The notes under the pieces: generated by a model
What the model was told of the DNA's origin: nothing
Database searches by the model: none
Seen by the model: only the letters and a program-made list of their open reading frames with translations
Position numbers and translations under genes: made by a program
In this document: positions 1 through 11,582 of the stretch, piece after piece
How positions within the stretch are numbered: position 1 is the first letter of the stretch
Layout: every line of letters begins with the position of its first letter
DNA from: Gnetum montanum
Lineage: Eukaryota > Streptophyta > Gnetopsida > Gnetales > Gnetaceae
Assembly: GCA_015680685.1 (NCBI GenBank)
Contig: MNCI01014943.1
Location: 71,723-135,722, forward strand
Reading direction: 5' to 3'
Length of the DNA stretch: 64,000 bases

Positions 1-1834
1 TTCTATCTATTTCCATTGAATCTTGCTCTATTTCTAGTTTTCTTGTGGAACTATCTCTTTCTCTGGAGAAAATTAGAAGTAGATTCGCAGAGTTGTGCTC
101 AAATGTTTTTGCAAAATTTTATTTGTTACAAGTAGGTATTATAAGGATCGCATAGACTAGGCAATTGAACAAAATAGGAACTCTCAACAACTCACAGTAC
201 TTGGCAAAGTTGGATGAATCTCTTTAAGATAAGTCATTTTTAGTTTACACACAACGCAATCATTTCATTTTACATAACCGCACGCCGCAACAGCACACAC
301 ACATACTCACATTAACTACTGAGTTTATTTGGAGGTATCTGGGCCTTGGTGTTGCCAGAGACCAGCAAGCACCTAAATCCTATTCAAGGACACTCATTGG
401 CGATCGTGTCCCAAATAGTCGCCAATAGACCTATAGGCTACTAGGTAATAGGTTTGAGATACTAGAAACCCTATTGGCCTTCCTTGTAGTATCAAAATTT
501 TTCTTACAAAATTATTCTTCCTAACTTCATAAGGACACCTTCGTGAATTAAGTGTTAAGATACTAAGTCATAAACACAAATCATCTTTGACTTGTTATAG
601 CCATTGCTAAGTCAATGATAATGACACAACTAAGTATGAAGCTTCAATTGAATGTGGACTTAACCTACTACAAGTAAACGTCATTGATGTTCAAGTTACA
701 ATTGAATGTTAACGTCATTGATACTTAGTTAAATTTTTACAATTTTGATCAAGTTACAATTTTGAGCCTCCATTACATAATTTGATGTTCAAATTAATGT
801 CAAATGTTATTGATCCCAAGAAGCTAGGAAAAGAGGTCAAATAATTAGCCTATAGGTGATGGATGAGAATTTACAAGTTCCTAAGGTGCTAGCGCTAACA
901 CTAACACTAGTATCAACATCAGTGTCAACTAGGTACTTAGAAAAATTTTGAATAGTTTTCCAAGTCATGATTCTAGCTTTCTAGATGCTCAAACTAACAC
1001 TGAAATGAGTCGTGATGATGTTTATTGGATGTTAAAAAGCTTGTAGACCTATGGAATGATACAAATTGTAGGTGTGAAGTGGTATGAAGGTGCTTGGCAT
1101 GGTGCTGAAGGTGCTAGTGCTAGCATCACCTCTAGAGTTAGAAACATTTTGATCCCAAGGGTCCCAAGGTGAAGTTGTTAAAATGTTGATATTTCAATCT
1201 TGTTACATCAAGATGCCTTAGGCAAGTTGTACAAAGCTTCATGAGGTTGGAGGTTGAAATGTAGTATTAGTTAAGGTAACATGGATAGGATGGTCCAAGG
1301 CTGCAGCTGATGTTGCATCAATGGTTGAGGGGGAACACTGAGATAGGATTTACATCACCTCAAATGCTTAGAAAAGTTTTGATTCTTAAACTTTTCCATG
1401 GTTACCAAAAATGAAGATCATAAGCTAGGTTATGAATCCAAATGATCCCTATAGGCCTTTAGGAGTTGTGAATGTATCCAATGATGCTTTCCTTTGGGAG
1501 TTTGATGCTTAAACTCATGCAAGGTCAAAATTTTCCCATAGTCTTGATTTGTGATGAACCAAAAAAGTGGAGGTAACACCTACCACAACTAAGCATACAC
1601 ATGTGAGAAATATAATACTATACTCAAGGGTTTCATGGTGAGGGGTTACAATAATTAATCTAAGTTGCTCCAACATAATTTAGATTTGAATTTATTGTCA
1701 AGATGAAAATGAAAAGGGAGATAGGAGAAGAGAGAGAGATAGAGAAATTGGGGTTTGAGGGGAGGGTGTGGGGAAGGGTTGAGCTCTTATTAGTTCTAAA
1801 ACATTTTTTTTAAAAAAATATTTATCCCCAAGAA
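1..1834. other. AT-rich intergenic DNA, no gene seen
   Basis: I see no convincing coding region, RNA gene or intact mobile element here. The stretch is AT-rich, all open frames are short, and none shows a recognisable domain. Positions 880-930 hold a low-complexity run built on CTAACACTA-like words. It is probably old, decayed repeat DNA. Confidence 0.5.
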
Positions 1835-1847
1835 CATGGCCAAGTTA

Positions 1848-1922
1848 GAATTGTATAACTCAACATTACTAATAACTTGGAGCTTCCAAATCAAGAGTCT
1901 TACCACTAAGCTAGCATTTTGT
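1848..1922 (-). repeat. tRNA-derived SINE-like relic (A-box end)
   Basis: Read on the minus strand, this starts with a Pol III A-box-like TAGCTTAGTGGTAAGA and continues ACTCTTGATTTGGAAGCTCC. The same order and words recur at 53083-52990, where a B box is also present. That supports a dispersed tRNA-derived SINE family. The B box in this copy is degenerate. Confidence 0.45.
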
Positions 1923-2103
1923 ATATTTATTCTATTATTTATCAAGTACCTCAAGGTTCTTATTATAATCTATTTGTAGGTAATGAGAGGTGGCATAAAT
2001 GGTTGGCTTAGGATTTGTAGTCAAGAAGTTATTGGAAAGTTATCAGTTGAAGTTACACTTAAGGCATGCTTATATTTCTTTATAAACTTTTTAAAGTATC
2101 ATA

Positions 2104-2500
2104 TTGGCTATATGTCTTAGGATGTATTTATTAAATTGTTCCTGGTTCCAACACCCCCTTTTCCTTATTATACTAAGTTCCATGCTTTGTATGACATGTG
2201 TGTCAACTTTAAATCTTAAAGATATTGAAATCACAATAAGTATACAATTGACAATGAGAAATGTAAAGACTCTTGATTTGAAAGATCCAAGTTATGGATT
2301 CGATTCTAGTGGGCAATTCTAAGTTTTAAAGTTCTAAGTGAACTATCTATCTTGGGATGTACCTATATTACAATTATTTTTATGGTTCCAACACCTCCCA
2401 CAATAAGTGTATAGTTGACAATGAGAGAGTTGACTCAATTGGTTAGCTCATTGTCTATCAAGGATTTGTAAGTAAGAGGCTTCCAATTAATTTAAATTAT
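2104..2500 (+). repeat. Cluster of SINE-like and partly duplicated repeat pieces
   Basis: Positions 2267-2330 match the body of the SINE-like unit seen at 53 kb, including a B-box-like GGATTCGATTCTAG. Two related segments, each ending GGTTCCAACACC, lie at about 2119-2157 and 2353-2400. At 2428-2450 a tRNA-like A box (TGACTCAATTGGTTAG) follows. The arrangement suggests overlapping or dimeric SINE remnants. The 72-codon open frame in this stretch has no coding features and is not called. Confidence 0.4.
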
Positions 2501-4671
2501 GATTAAAAATCAATTACATTCCAGAATTCTATTTGATTACTATTGAATTTCTATCCCAATATAATAATAAGCCAATCCGGGATCAAATATTTCAAAGGTG
2601 CTCTTTTAAAAGTGTTTAAAGACATTTAGGATATTTTGATTAAGGCTATGAAAATTCCTATTTAATATTTGACTTTTAGATAGAATAAGTAATTATCTCT
2701 CACTTATCTCACAAAACTATAGGTTTGTTAGAATTCTAGAAAATTTTTTATCCCATACAATGCCTTATTGAGTCTACACATTGTTCTATACAAATAGAAG
2801 TCTCCATATAAATAGACATAGGCATACAAAGTAACTCAAGTAACATTTTAAAATATGTTTTCTAAAAACTTAGCTAAATATAACAACAAACACATTTGTG
2901 ATTGGCACATCACCACATACGATTAATGCTTAAATAGATTTTCTAGCACCATTTAAATATAAAGTAAAATCATTAAATCCTTAATTATTTTAATTAAAAT
3001 TCCTTATTAGAAGTAAACATTAATATGCAATTGCAATGAATATAACCTAACATGTCTAACCACCTCCTCTCACTTCAAAACTTTTTGGGAGGTTACTACT
3101 AATATGAAACATGCACTACTAATATGAAACATGCACCCTTGCTAAAATGCTAAGTTAAACGTAAGATATAGATATATGCATGTTAGCAATATCAACGGAA
3201 GAAAGCGATACGAATGCAAGAAACGGAGGGGATACGCAGAAAAGTTAGGTATATGGGGTAATAGCAAATCTCCTACGTCTTTCGCGACAAATTTTTGAAT
3301 TGACCTGTACATGGTACTGAATCACTGATTTTGGTTTGGGTGATCCCGGACACTAAAATTAGGAAGAAAAACAGAGCTCTGATGAACTTAATCCATCCAC
3401 CTGTTCAGATTGACACAGAAACATTGGAATTTCGTAGACGGAAAGGCTAGGCAACATGCATTTTGCTGCAGGACCGTTTTGGTTTTGAGAGGGACAAAGG
3501 CAGGTAACAACAAAAACAGGTGGATCTGTGCACCTGGACCTGGCACTTTTGAAACTTGTCACAGATCAAGTAGAACGAAACACCTGCAGTACAGGCGACC
3601 TGGCTATGGATTATGCGGCACGCAAAGGTCGGTGAAACCCAAGACGACGCCAAAGTTATACTCTTCCAAACGGTAAAGTTGCAGAAAAATCTGATCGGTT
3701 GTATAATTATAAATCTTGTGGATAGCAATACTTTTTGTTGATTTTTCCACCGTTTGTTGCTAATTCTTGTGGCACGCAGGAAATTATGTCTTTGAATTCC
3801 TACCTTCGCTGAGATAAATGGAAAAATCTAGCAATTATAGATGGTGGTATAACTTTTGTTTTGCTGATTTATGATTTTTGCCGATGTGAAACCTGATTTG
3901 TAGTGCCGTTTTTTAGGATTTGATTTGTAAAACTCGAACCCGATGCACGTATCCGATACGATTTTTAAAGTCTACGAAGTGCATCGTTGATTTCAAGTCG
4001 TATTCAATTGAATTGAATTGAATCGCATCCTTGCTGCGGTTGCCAACTGCTCAAACCTGCGATGACGATGATGATTAGATGCTGTTTTCATTGCTGGTTC
4101 GTCAATCCATTCTGCGAATCGGATGCTCCATCAATTAAGCAAACCTCGTCTTGCTGTTAATGGCGGTGCCGCCGATTATCGACTGCGCACACGTTGAATG
4201 CAAATTCTAACCAACTGCCTCTGCACATTCTCTTAAAATCCCAACGGTCCGTTGTGTGCAGAGCAGAATTCAGCGCAGGTGCACAAGGATATTGGAAATT
4301 CGAAATCTTCTACATTTATGATTTGCGTCAACACGGACAACTTGGCAGCCGCGTTTGGTTGGTTGGTTTTTTTTGGCGATATTCTCCGCCGCATTCCAGG
4401 GCTGATAAGTTGCAGTTGCGGATGGAATTGTGTTGAACTGTTCACGCTGTTTTTGCCGTGAAAGGCTCGAACCAGACCACCTAACCAGAGGCGCAGATTT
4501 GTTTTTGAGCAGCCACGTAGTACTAGTAGAAGAGCCCAATTTGTTGATCTATGCTTGTGTTCTGTTTTCTGGTTTTTTCTGGTTTTTCTGGTTTTGTGCG
4601 ATGCAGCAGTAATGGGAATGCATGAGTGGGTGAAAGAGAGAAAGAGGCGGTCATTTTGAGGATTTTTAGCA
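2501..4671. other. Intergenic DNA and upstream region of the glycosyltransferase gene
   Basis: No gene is supported. Composition becomes less AT-rich from about 3180 onward. Short overlapping frames on both strands at 3359-3728 and 4194-4880 lack domains and look like chance ORFs. The last several hundred bases before 4672 probably hold the promoter and 5' UTR of the downstream gene, but I cannot place a TATA box with confidence. Confidence 0.4.
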
Positions 4672-7579
4672 ATGGAACTGCAACTTGGACGATGGCGCTG
4701 CAACGTGGGTGTGCTGCTGCTTCTGTTCATGTTCATGTTGGCTGCGTTTCTGTTACTGGGCTTCAACCAGGATGGCCGCGTCTTTTCCATGATGATAACA
4801 ACCACAGGCGCCTCTAACTCTAATTCTAATTCTAATTCCAACTCCAACGCCATTCTTGATGCAGTTCCTCCAGTCCTCAAGCCAAATCACTCTGCTTCCT
4901 CTGTTACTGCTGCAGTGATTCAACTTCAACCCAACCAAACAGTCCAAACTGTATTGAGCTAAAACTAAAAAAACTTATCTTTCCTGCTGCAATTTTCCAG
5001 TTCTTTCTCAATGCATACCACCTTTGGTTTGGTTTTTTTTTTCTTTGTTGCTTGTCTGCTATGGCTGTTATTGCACAGAAGATACTTTGGATTTGCAGTT
5101 TCTGTCAGAGGTTTTTTTTTTCTTTTTTAATGAGATTATTTTGTGTTTTGAATGTGCTGCTTTGCATGCAGAGGCCGGCGCTAGTGCCAGTAGAAGCAGA
5201 GCTGCGCAGGGCAAGATCCGTGATCAGGAGCGCTGCCAAGCCCCAATTCAGGCCTCCCGACAGTGTCCCCGGCGAGTACGTCCCCAAAGGTGGAGTCTAC
5301 CGCAATGCCAGAGTTTTCCATTGGTAAGATTTCCATTTATGCTTGCGTATGAAATCAGAAACCACCCATCCATCCATCCAGTTACAGTGATAAATTTCTC
5401 CATTGGCTTTTCTGGGCTAATTTAGTTTTTACAGGTTATGTGGATTAAAATTCATCCTGTTCCATTGATAATTTTTCCCATTAGTCCTTCTGGGCTAGTT
5501 TAGTTTGTATGGGGGATGCGTTGTCGACTGTGTGGATTAAAGTTTATCTCTTTACATTGTTAAATTTTTTCATTGGCCTTTCTGGACTAGTTTTATGGGT
5601 GATGTGATTTATCCTGTTCCATTGAAAAATATTTTGATGGTCCATTCTGGGCTAGTTCCTGTTGCATTGATAATTCTTTTCCTTGGCCTTTCAAGGCTAA
5701 TTTAGTTTTTAGTTTTTATGGATGATATGTGTTGTTTACTGTGGATTAAAATTTACAGGAGTTACAAGGAGATGGAGAAGCGGTTTAAGATACACATTTA
5801 TGAAGAAGGAGAGCCGCCGCTGGTTCACCACGGGCCGTGCAAGAACATATATACAACAGAAGGTCGCTTCATCCACGAGATGGAGCAGGGAAACAGCCCT
5901 TTCCTGACCAAAGATCCAGCGCAAGCTCACGTCTATTTTCTGCCATTCAGCGTGGTGATGATGGTGAGCTATCTCTACAAACACGATCACAGTTACGCGC
6001 CGCTCGATAACTTCGTGGCCGATTACGTTCACGTCGTCTCGAGGAACCACCCATTCTGGAACCGCAGCCGCGGCGCCGACCACTTCATGCTCTCCTGCCA
6101 TGACTGGGTAATGTACCAACAAAAACCCATAACAAAATACCACGACAAATTTAGTTTCAATTCGGTTTCAGTTTCAGTTGCGAATTTGGTTGATTCCTCC
6201 GCGCATTCATGATGTTTTCAAAGCTCTAGCAAAATACTCGGTAATCTTTTTAACAATGTTTTGAAAACTTATACCAAAGCTTACAGCAAAACGCAAAACA
6301 CTTGGTGATCTTGTAACGGATATTTTAGCATATTGTTGTCATCATTTTCACCTTGTCCTAACAAAATAGAGTGGGATATCTGAGGTTTTTTAAATTTTTT
6401 TCACATTTTCCTCTATAAAACTACATTTTGATTTATTTGCAATTTCTTTTATTGATTTTTTGTCTTCTTTAATCTTCCTTTTAGTGATTTTTAGGGACTT
6501 TCTTAAAATATTAATGTAGGAACTTTAGTTCATAGACTCATTGTCTGGTTTTTTGTCTTCTTTGCAGAAATCCAATCCATCTAACCTGCCATTGTTTTCT
6601 CATTTAAAGTAAAAGCTACTCCAAGTTTCATCTCTTCTGAAAACATAACATAATGTATCTTAGTAACATATTTCTTTCATACCGATTTGTTTTGTTTTGT
6701 TGGTCATGCCTGCCTTTTTGTTGTGCCAACCATTAAGCACCATATAAGATATAGGATATAGGAAAGGTGGCCGCTGTCCAATTTCAATCAAACTTTCAAT
6801 CAATGTTGCAGAACTGGACATTGTTGTTTCCCACGAAAAACTCGACGATCTTTGAGAGACTGTTAACGGTTGTTATTGAGGAATACAATGTGTCACTGTG
6901 ATGACAGGGGCCGCACGTGTCGAAAGCGAACAAGGATCTGTACACAAACTCCATCCGAGTACTGTGCAACGCCAATACGTCGGAAGGATTTCAACCCAGA
7001 AAGGACGCATCTCTGCCAGAGATGAATTTGCGGACAGGCCAAACCAAGGGATTGATCGGAGGCCTCCCGCCAGCAAAAAGAAACATCTTAGCATTCTTCG
7101 CAGGCGGAAACCACGGCCCCGTAAGGCCGTTGCTGCTACAGAAATGGAAGGAAAAAGATGCAGACATTCAGGTACACGAGTACCTGCCCAAGAAATCCAA
7201 CATGACATACCAAGATTACATGAAACGCAGCAAATTTTGTCTGTGTCCGAGCGGCTACGAGGTGGCCAGTCCGCGTATCGTGGAGGCGATTTACAGCGAA
7301 TGCGTTCCTGTGATAATAAGCGACCACTACGTCTTGCCTTTCAGCGATGTTTTGAATTGGAATGCGTTCTCAGTTCAGGTTCCGGTTCAGAGAATTCCTG
7401 AGTTGAAGAAGATTTTGGGATCCATCTCGGAGCGCCGCTATGCAATGCTGCAAAATAGGGTTCGTCAGGTGCAGAGGCATTTCCTCATCAGCCATCCCAC
7501 TCGGCCCTACGACATGTTTCATATGATCTTGCACTCAGTTTGGCTCCGCAGACTCAATGTTCAGATTCCTGCGCCTTGA
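4672..7579 (+). CDS. Exostosin-family (GT47) glycosyltransferase, four exons
   Basis: Predicted plant GT47 type II Golgi glycosyltransferase of the group annotated as 'probable glycosyltransferase At5g03795-like'; the sugar donor and acceptor cannot be told from sequence. Proposed exons are 4672-4950, 5172-5323, 5759-6107 and 6908-7579, all GT-AG and phase-consistent, giving 483 residues. Residues about 12-32 form a single membrane anchor after a short basic N-terminus. A Ser-Asn dipeptide stem follows. The exostosin domain runs from about residue 145 to the end, with family-typical blocks YEEGEPP, YTTEGRFIHEME, FLPFSVVMMV, ADHFMLSCHDWGPH, NANTSEGF, FFAGGNHGP and CLCPSGYEVASPRIVEA. Exons 3 and 4 are firm. 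Exon 2 and the 4950 donor are less certain (an alternative donor lies at 4942, and an extra small exon near 5080-5110 is possible). No premature stop or frameshift is seen, so the gene looks intact. Confidence 0.88.
4813..4853 (+). repeat. In-frame hexanucleotide microsatellite encoding Ser-Asn repeats
   Basis: Imperfect TCTAAT/TCCAAC hexamers lie in exon 1 and encode six Ser-Asn pairs immediately after the membrane anchor. The unit is six bases, so length changes add or remove whole Ser-Asn pairs without breaking the frame. The stem of Golgi glycosyltransferases usually tolerates such variation. Confidence 0.8.
5385..5757 (+). repeat. Degenerate tandem repeats filling intron 2 of the glycosyltransferase
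   Basis: The second intron consists largely of diverged copies of a unit of roughly 80-110 bases. Recurring words are TTCTGGGCTA(A/G)TTTAG, GTGGATTAAA and CCTGTTCCATTGATAAT. The last copy supplies GTGGATTAAAATTTACAG, the actual 3' splice site before exon 3. Confidence 0.6.
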
Positions 7580-9127
7580 TTTTTGCTTCCTGTTATGATT
7601 TTTGGACGTATTTTTCGGTGTTACGATGGATGTGGATGAATATTCTGTAAGTCAGAAGTTGGAGATAGAAGTTTGAGATATGCATATTCTTAAAGACTAG
7701 CTGTGATTCAAGAGATTTTGCGGATGAACAGCAACATATAGTTCTTCATTTCTTTTCTGATTTAGTAGGCGACTTTATTGAGTCGTTACGGCGATATTAT
7801 GCTTTCCTGGTATAAATGTAATGCCTATCTTCGAACATCATAGAACTCAACTTCAGTCTCATTTCAATTCAATCGCTGACAGTAAACATCATAGAACTTA
7901 ACTTCAGTTTCAATTCGTGGTTGCTGCTGATGGTAGCGGTTGACATGAGCTGGGAGGGTTTTGGCTGCCCCACGTTTTGTCCGGATTGATTGAAGTCCAA
8001 GGCAAAAGACAAAACTGTGGGTCTCTGATTTGCTCGCAAAAGTGGTGCATTTCTTGCATAGAGGGATTGTTTTTTGCTTTGGTGGGTCTGCAGTTAAACC
8101 AGTACTTGACAAAGCTAAGATGCAGTTTTCGGGCGGGTCCCGAAGCTTGGACTGAAGCAAGAAAAGAATCGCAGACTAAGGAAAACCAAAAACTGCAAAA
8201 GATAATGTTTGTGTGTTGGATATCTTGGTATCCGCGCTTCTTTCTCGTTCATTCCAAACTTCCGTGTTGATGGCTTCAGATCGGTGCAACGTGTAAGCTT
8301 CAAAGAGATTGTAATCTGTTAACAAGTGAATAAATGTATACTGTTATTACGCTTTGGCTTTTTCCTTTCGCTTTTGCTTTTATATTGTCGTCTGTCCAGA
8401 GGACATTGTTCCATCTCGTAAGTGATCCAGAGATTTTAAAATTTAAATATACCTTTCCCATCCCTGAAACATCTCTTTTCTTTAACTTTGGATCACGATC
8501 ACGTTTGACTACGGTTCTTGTCGTTGCTTGATTGCATGCTGAGGGAATTAAGGAATTCATTCAAGCCCCGGGAATTAAGGGATTCATTCAAACCCCAAGA
8601 TAACATCGAACATCCAGTTTTGCACTTTAACGGGGCCAGGGTCGTCAATTTATGGGCAACGATGCCTTTGTTTCATCCAAAATGATCAAAATTTGCTATG
8701 TAGCCTGATTTAGATGAGGCATATTTTTGAGCTTGCCTTTACGTATTTCTTGTTTCGTTGTTCATGCACTCTTTTCAGTNTCAAGGCTTCGATATTATGA
8801 AGTTATGTTATCCTTGACATAAAATTTGAAGATTTTTGCTTAATTTTTTTGGGTTTTTATTTTTTAAAATTTTATTTTCCAGGTTTTGATTCCAATTCAG
8901 TAATTTTTTTTTCTATTTCTAATCTTTCATTTCAATTTACTTTTACATAAACCTATATTATGAATGTAATAGCATGTATGTTAGCTAAGTTAATAATTTG
9001 AACATTCTAATATGTAATGTATCTTGGATGTACTTAAAATGGTTAATAAATAAGTCATTTTGAGTGTTTTATTGTAATCATGAGCAAAATTACTTATTCC
9101 ATGATAGTATATGAATCTAAGAGCTAA
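7580..9127. other. 3' flank of the glycosyltransferase; no further gene
   Basis: The first few hundred bases are probably the 3' UTR, although no canonical poly(A) signal is well placed. A 27-bp sequence beginning GGGAATTAAGG is tandemly duplicated at 8543-8569 and 8570-8596. A single N sits at 8780. Short frames on both strands (7864-8303) have no recognisable features. Confidence 0.4.
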
Positions 9128-9132
9128 CACGA

Positions 9133-10098
9133 TGATGAGACGCGGATTGCACAAGCCACAATATCGCGGCCGACGCGATGCGATATCGCGTACACGATAT
9201 CGCGTCCTTCCCTGCGATATCGCGTACGCAATATCGCAGTCCGCCGCCATATCTATAAATAAGAGGCGGCACTCCCCTCATTTCTAATCATAGGCATAAA
9301 GTAGCGAAGCTCTGGCGGATTGATCACCCCAGAGATAGAATATTTTCCATGTGCCTGCAGTAGGAGTCCCCCAAGTGAACAGTTCTTTATTCGAGCAACT
9401 TTGTACCTGAACACAAGTTGTGTACGGCAATAAAGACGAGCTTTGTGGATAAACCTTGCAGTGCATGGATAGGTTTAATTAATGTTATTTACTGCTTTCC
9501 TAGTAACGTGGCATGAGTACGACTTGGTTACGACCGTTGACAAACGTGTACGGCTAGCCAAGAAATCGGCTACTCATCGCGATTAGATTCTCTCACCCTT
9601 TCCTCCTAGAACGTGGGACAAGTACGACTTGATTACGAGCATCTATGGATGTGTACGACTAGTCAAAGAATCGGCTGCTTGTCACACTTAGGTTAGTTAA
9701 GTGCCTCAGTACGACCACTTCGAGCACATGTGTTACGTGTGGTAATCCCAGTAACGATTAGCGTTTGGTAGCCACAGTTGCACAGTTCAGAGTGTGTACA
9801 GCAAGTGGGAACGGATGCTGACGCTAGGACTTAGTGTTGTAGTTAGAGTTAGTTTTAGTTTCTCAACCCTTTACCTCTTAACATAGGACATAAACCGAAA
9901 AATACCAAAAAAATCATATACCTCAGACTTGCTTAACCATACACCGTGACACATACAAGCAAGCCTGGGAAGACAACGAACGATTAACCCCAAGTGTTCC
10001 TTGTGGCGTTTAGGCATTTAGTCTGCGGAGTTCGACCGGATCGCACGTGCTATGCTCGTTTCGTATCATTGAGTGTAGGGGTACCTCGCCACTCATCA
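9133..10098 (+). mobile_element. Solo LTR of the element 1-3 family, with TSD
   Basis: This 966-bp sequence begins TGATGAGA and ends ACTCATCA, the same termini as the LTRs of elements 1-3. It is flanked by a perfect 5-bp duplication CACGA (9128-9132 and 10099-10103). No internal region is present, so it is a solo LTR left by recombination between two LTRs. Its U3 carries five ATATCG-centred boxes at about 9161-9238, then a TATA box (TATAAATAAGAGG) near 9253. Its end matches the sequence GTGTAGGGGTACCTCGCCAC found at the 3' end of the plus-oriented LTRs. Confidence 0.88.
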
Positions 10099-10140
10099 CA
10101 CGATATCAAATTAGGAAGGAGTATACATATCATGGTAAAA

Positions 10141-10320
10141 AAGGGTAACCAGTAAATGAATAGTAACTTGTGTAAAAAATGATAAATGATTAGTAAGCTT
10201 GGTAAAATAAGGTAAATAAATAGTAACTTGGGTAAAAGATAGTAAATGAATAGTAACCTTGTTAAAATATGGTAAATGAATAGTAACCTTGGTAAAAGCT
10301 GATAAATAAAGAGAAACTAG
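10141..10320 (+). repeat. Minisatellite, six 30-bp units
   Basis: Six consecutive 30-base units of the form GGTAAAATA-GGTAAATGAA-TAGTAACTTG fill 10141-10320, with a partial seventh after them. Units differ at several positions each. They lie between the solo LTR and element 1. Confidence 0.75.
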
Positions 10321-10627
10321 GGTAAAGTAAAAGTAAAAGGTGAAAATAAGTGATGAGGTGGAGAAAATACTATAGAAAGGATATTCTCATAGAATCTTCT
10401 AATGGAGGTGACATCTTTCAACCTCCAACTATCCACACTAACTATAGAACTCTCTAGAACTCAAAAGATCTCTCCCTTCTTAAGCTTATAAATAACTCCC
10501 TATCATTACTTCTTAGCCATACCAAGCAAGAGGAGGAAGAGCCACTAGGAAAAGAGTATAGGGCCTAGGAGTGTGAGAGAAGCAAAGAAGAAGTTCTCCA
10601 AGAAGATTCCTAAGGCTTAGTTAAGTT
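10321..10627. other. Non-genic spacer with a TATA-like promoter sequence
   Basis: A TATA-like CTTATAAATAACTCC near 10488 is followed by a purine-rich stretch. Element 1 interrupts this DNA: its flank continues after 19127. The TATA plus purine-rich leader could be the remnant of another LTR, but I found no matching partner. Confidence 0.3.
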
Positions 10628-11417
10628 TGATGAGTGGCAAGGTACCCCTACACTCAATCATACGAATACGAGCATTACACGTGCAATCCAGTCAAACTCC
10701 ACAGACGGACTAGTCATGGCATCTAGATAGTTAGCCTTAGGTCGTAGTTTGCTATCTTCCCACCTAGACTATTATTAGCTTTGTCACGTATGGTTTAGTC
10801 CAGAGTGAGGTGTATGATATGGTTTCTAACCTAATGCTACTCCTGAAGGCAATGGTAAATAATATTCACTAAGCTAAGAGAGAAAGGGTGAGAGAGAATT
10901 TAAGCTAGCCTAAGTGTGATGAGCATCCATTCCTTGATTATCTGTACACATCTTAGACTTCATGCACGACTACCACTCGGATTACCAAGTGCAAATCCTA
11001 GGTACACTACTGGGTTACCAAGTAGTCACACTTAAATGTTTGTAATCAAGTCGTATTCATTCTATGTTTAACAGGAGTTTACGGGTGAGAAAAGATTAAC
11101 TAGGAAAGAAATAAATAACAAATAATTAATTAATTAATCTAAGTGAATGCTACAATGATGAAGTAATCTCGATCTTTATTTCCGGTCATGTGCGTGTCCA
11201 AGTACATCACACTCAAATAAAGGATGTCGTACAATTACAATCACCACACTGCGAGCATACATTGGGAGGAAAAGGGTTGAGAGAAGAACTACTTAAAACT
11301 TAACACTAAAAAATGAAAAACTGCCTATCAGATCTGTCTACCTCTTATTTATAGATGAGGAGACATGCTATGATATCGCGTACGCGATATTGTGGTTGAC
11401 CAAACTATGACTCATCA
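10628..11417 (-). repeat. 3' LTR of element 1
   Basis: 790-bp LTR, equal in length to the copy at 18338-19127. It begins TGATGAGTGGCAAGGTACCC and ends CTCATCA. The U3 side, at the 11.4-kb end, carries a GATATCGCGTACGCGATAT palindrome next to a TATA-like CTATAAATAAGAGG on the minus strand. Confidence 0.9.
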
Positions 11418-11435
11418 TACCCCTACGACTAAATG
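11418..11435 (-). promoter_or_regulatory. Polypurine tract of element 1
   Basis: On the minus strand the sequence TTTAGTCGTAGGGGTA abuts the TG of the 3' LTR. It is the expected plus-strand primer site. Equivalent tracts precede the 3' LTRs of element 2 (20289-20306) and element 3 (about 51849-51858). Confidence 0.75.
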
Positions 11436-11582
11436 AAAACTCATCCTCAAGTTACAGTGATTACACAATGGATAGGTATGGGATTATTGAACGGTGAGAA
11501 TGGGTTTATGCCGCAGTGTGGAATCAAAACAAAATTGAGACACAACGCAAAGAATGCGCTACAACTACCAAATTGGTGGAAC

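Noticed and set aside
3359-3728. Overlapping frames on both strands at 3.4-3.7 kb as a possible gene
   Set aside because: Three frames are open at once, none has a domain, and no plausible splice partners were seen.
4233-4880. 215-codon minus-strand frame opposite exon 1 of the glycosyltransferase
   Set aside because: Its Glu-Leu run is the reverse complement of the TCTAAT repeat, it overlaps the real exon, and it shows no domain.
9161-9238. The ATATCG array as a CRISPR-like or satellite array
   Set aside because: Spacing is irregular, there are no unique spacers of constant length, and the boxes sit at a fixed place upstream of the LTR TATA box.
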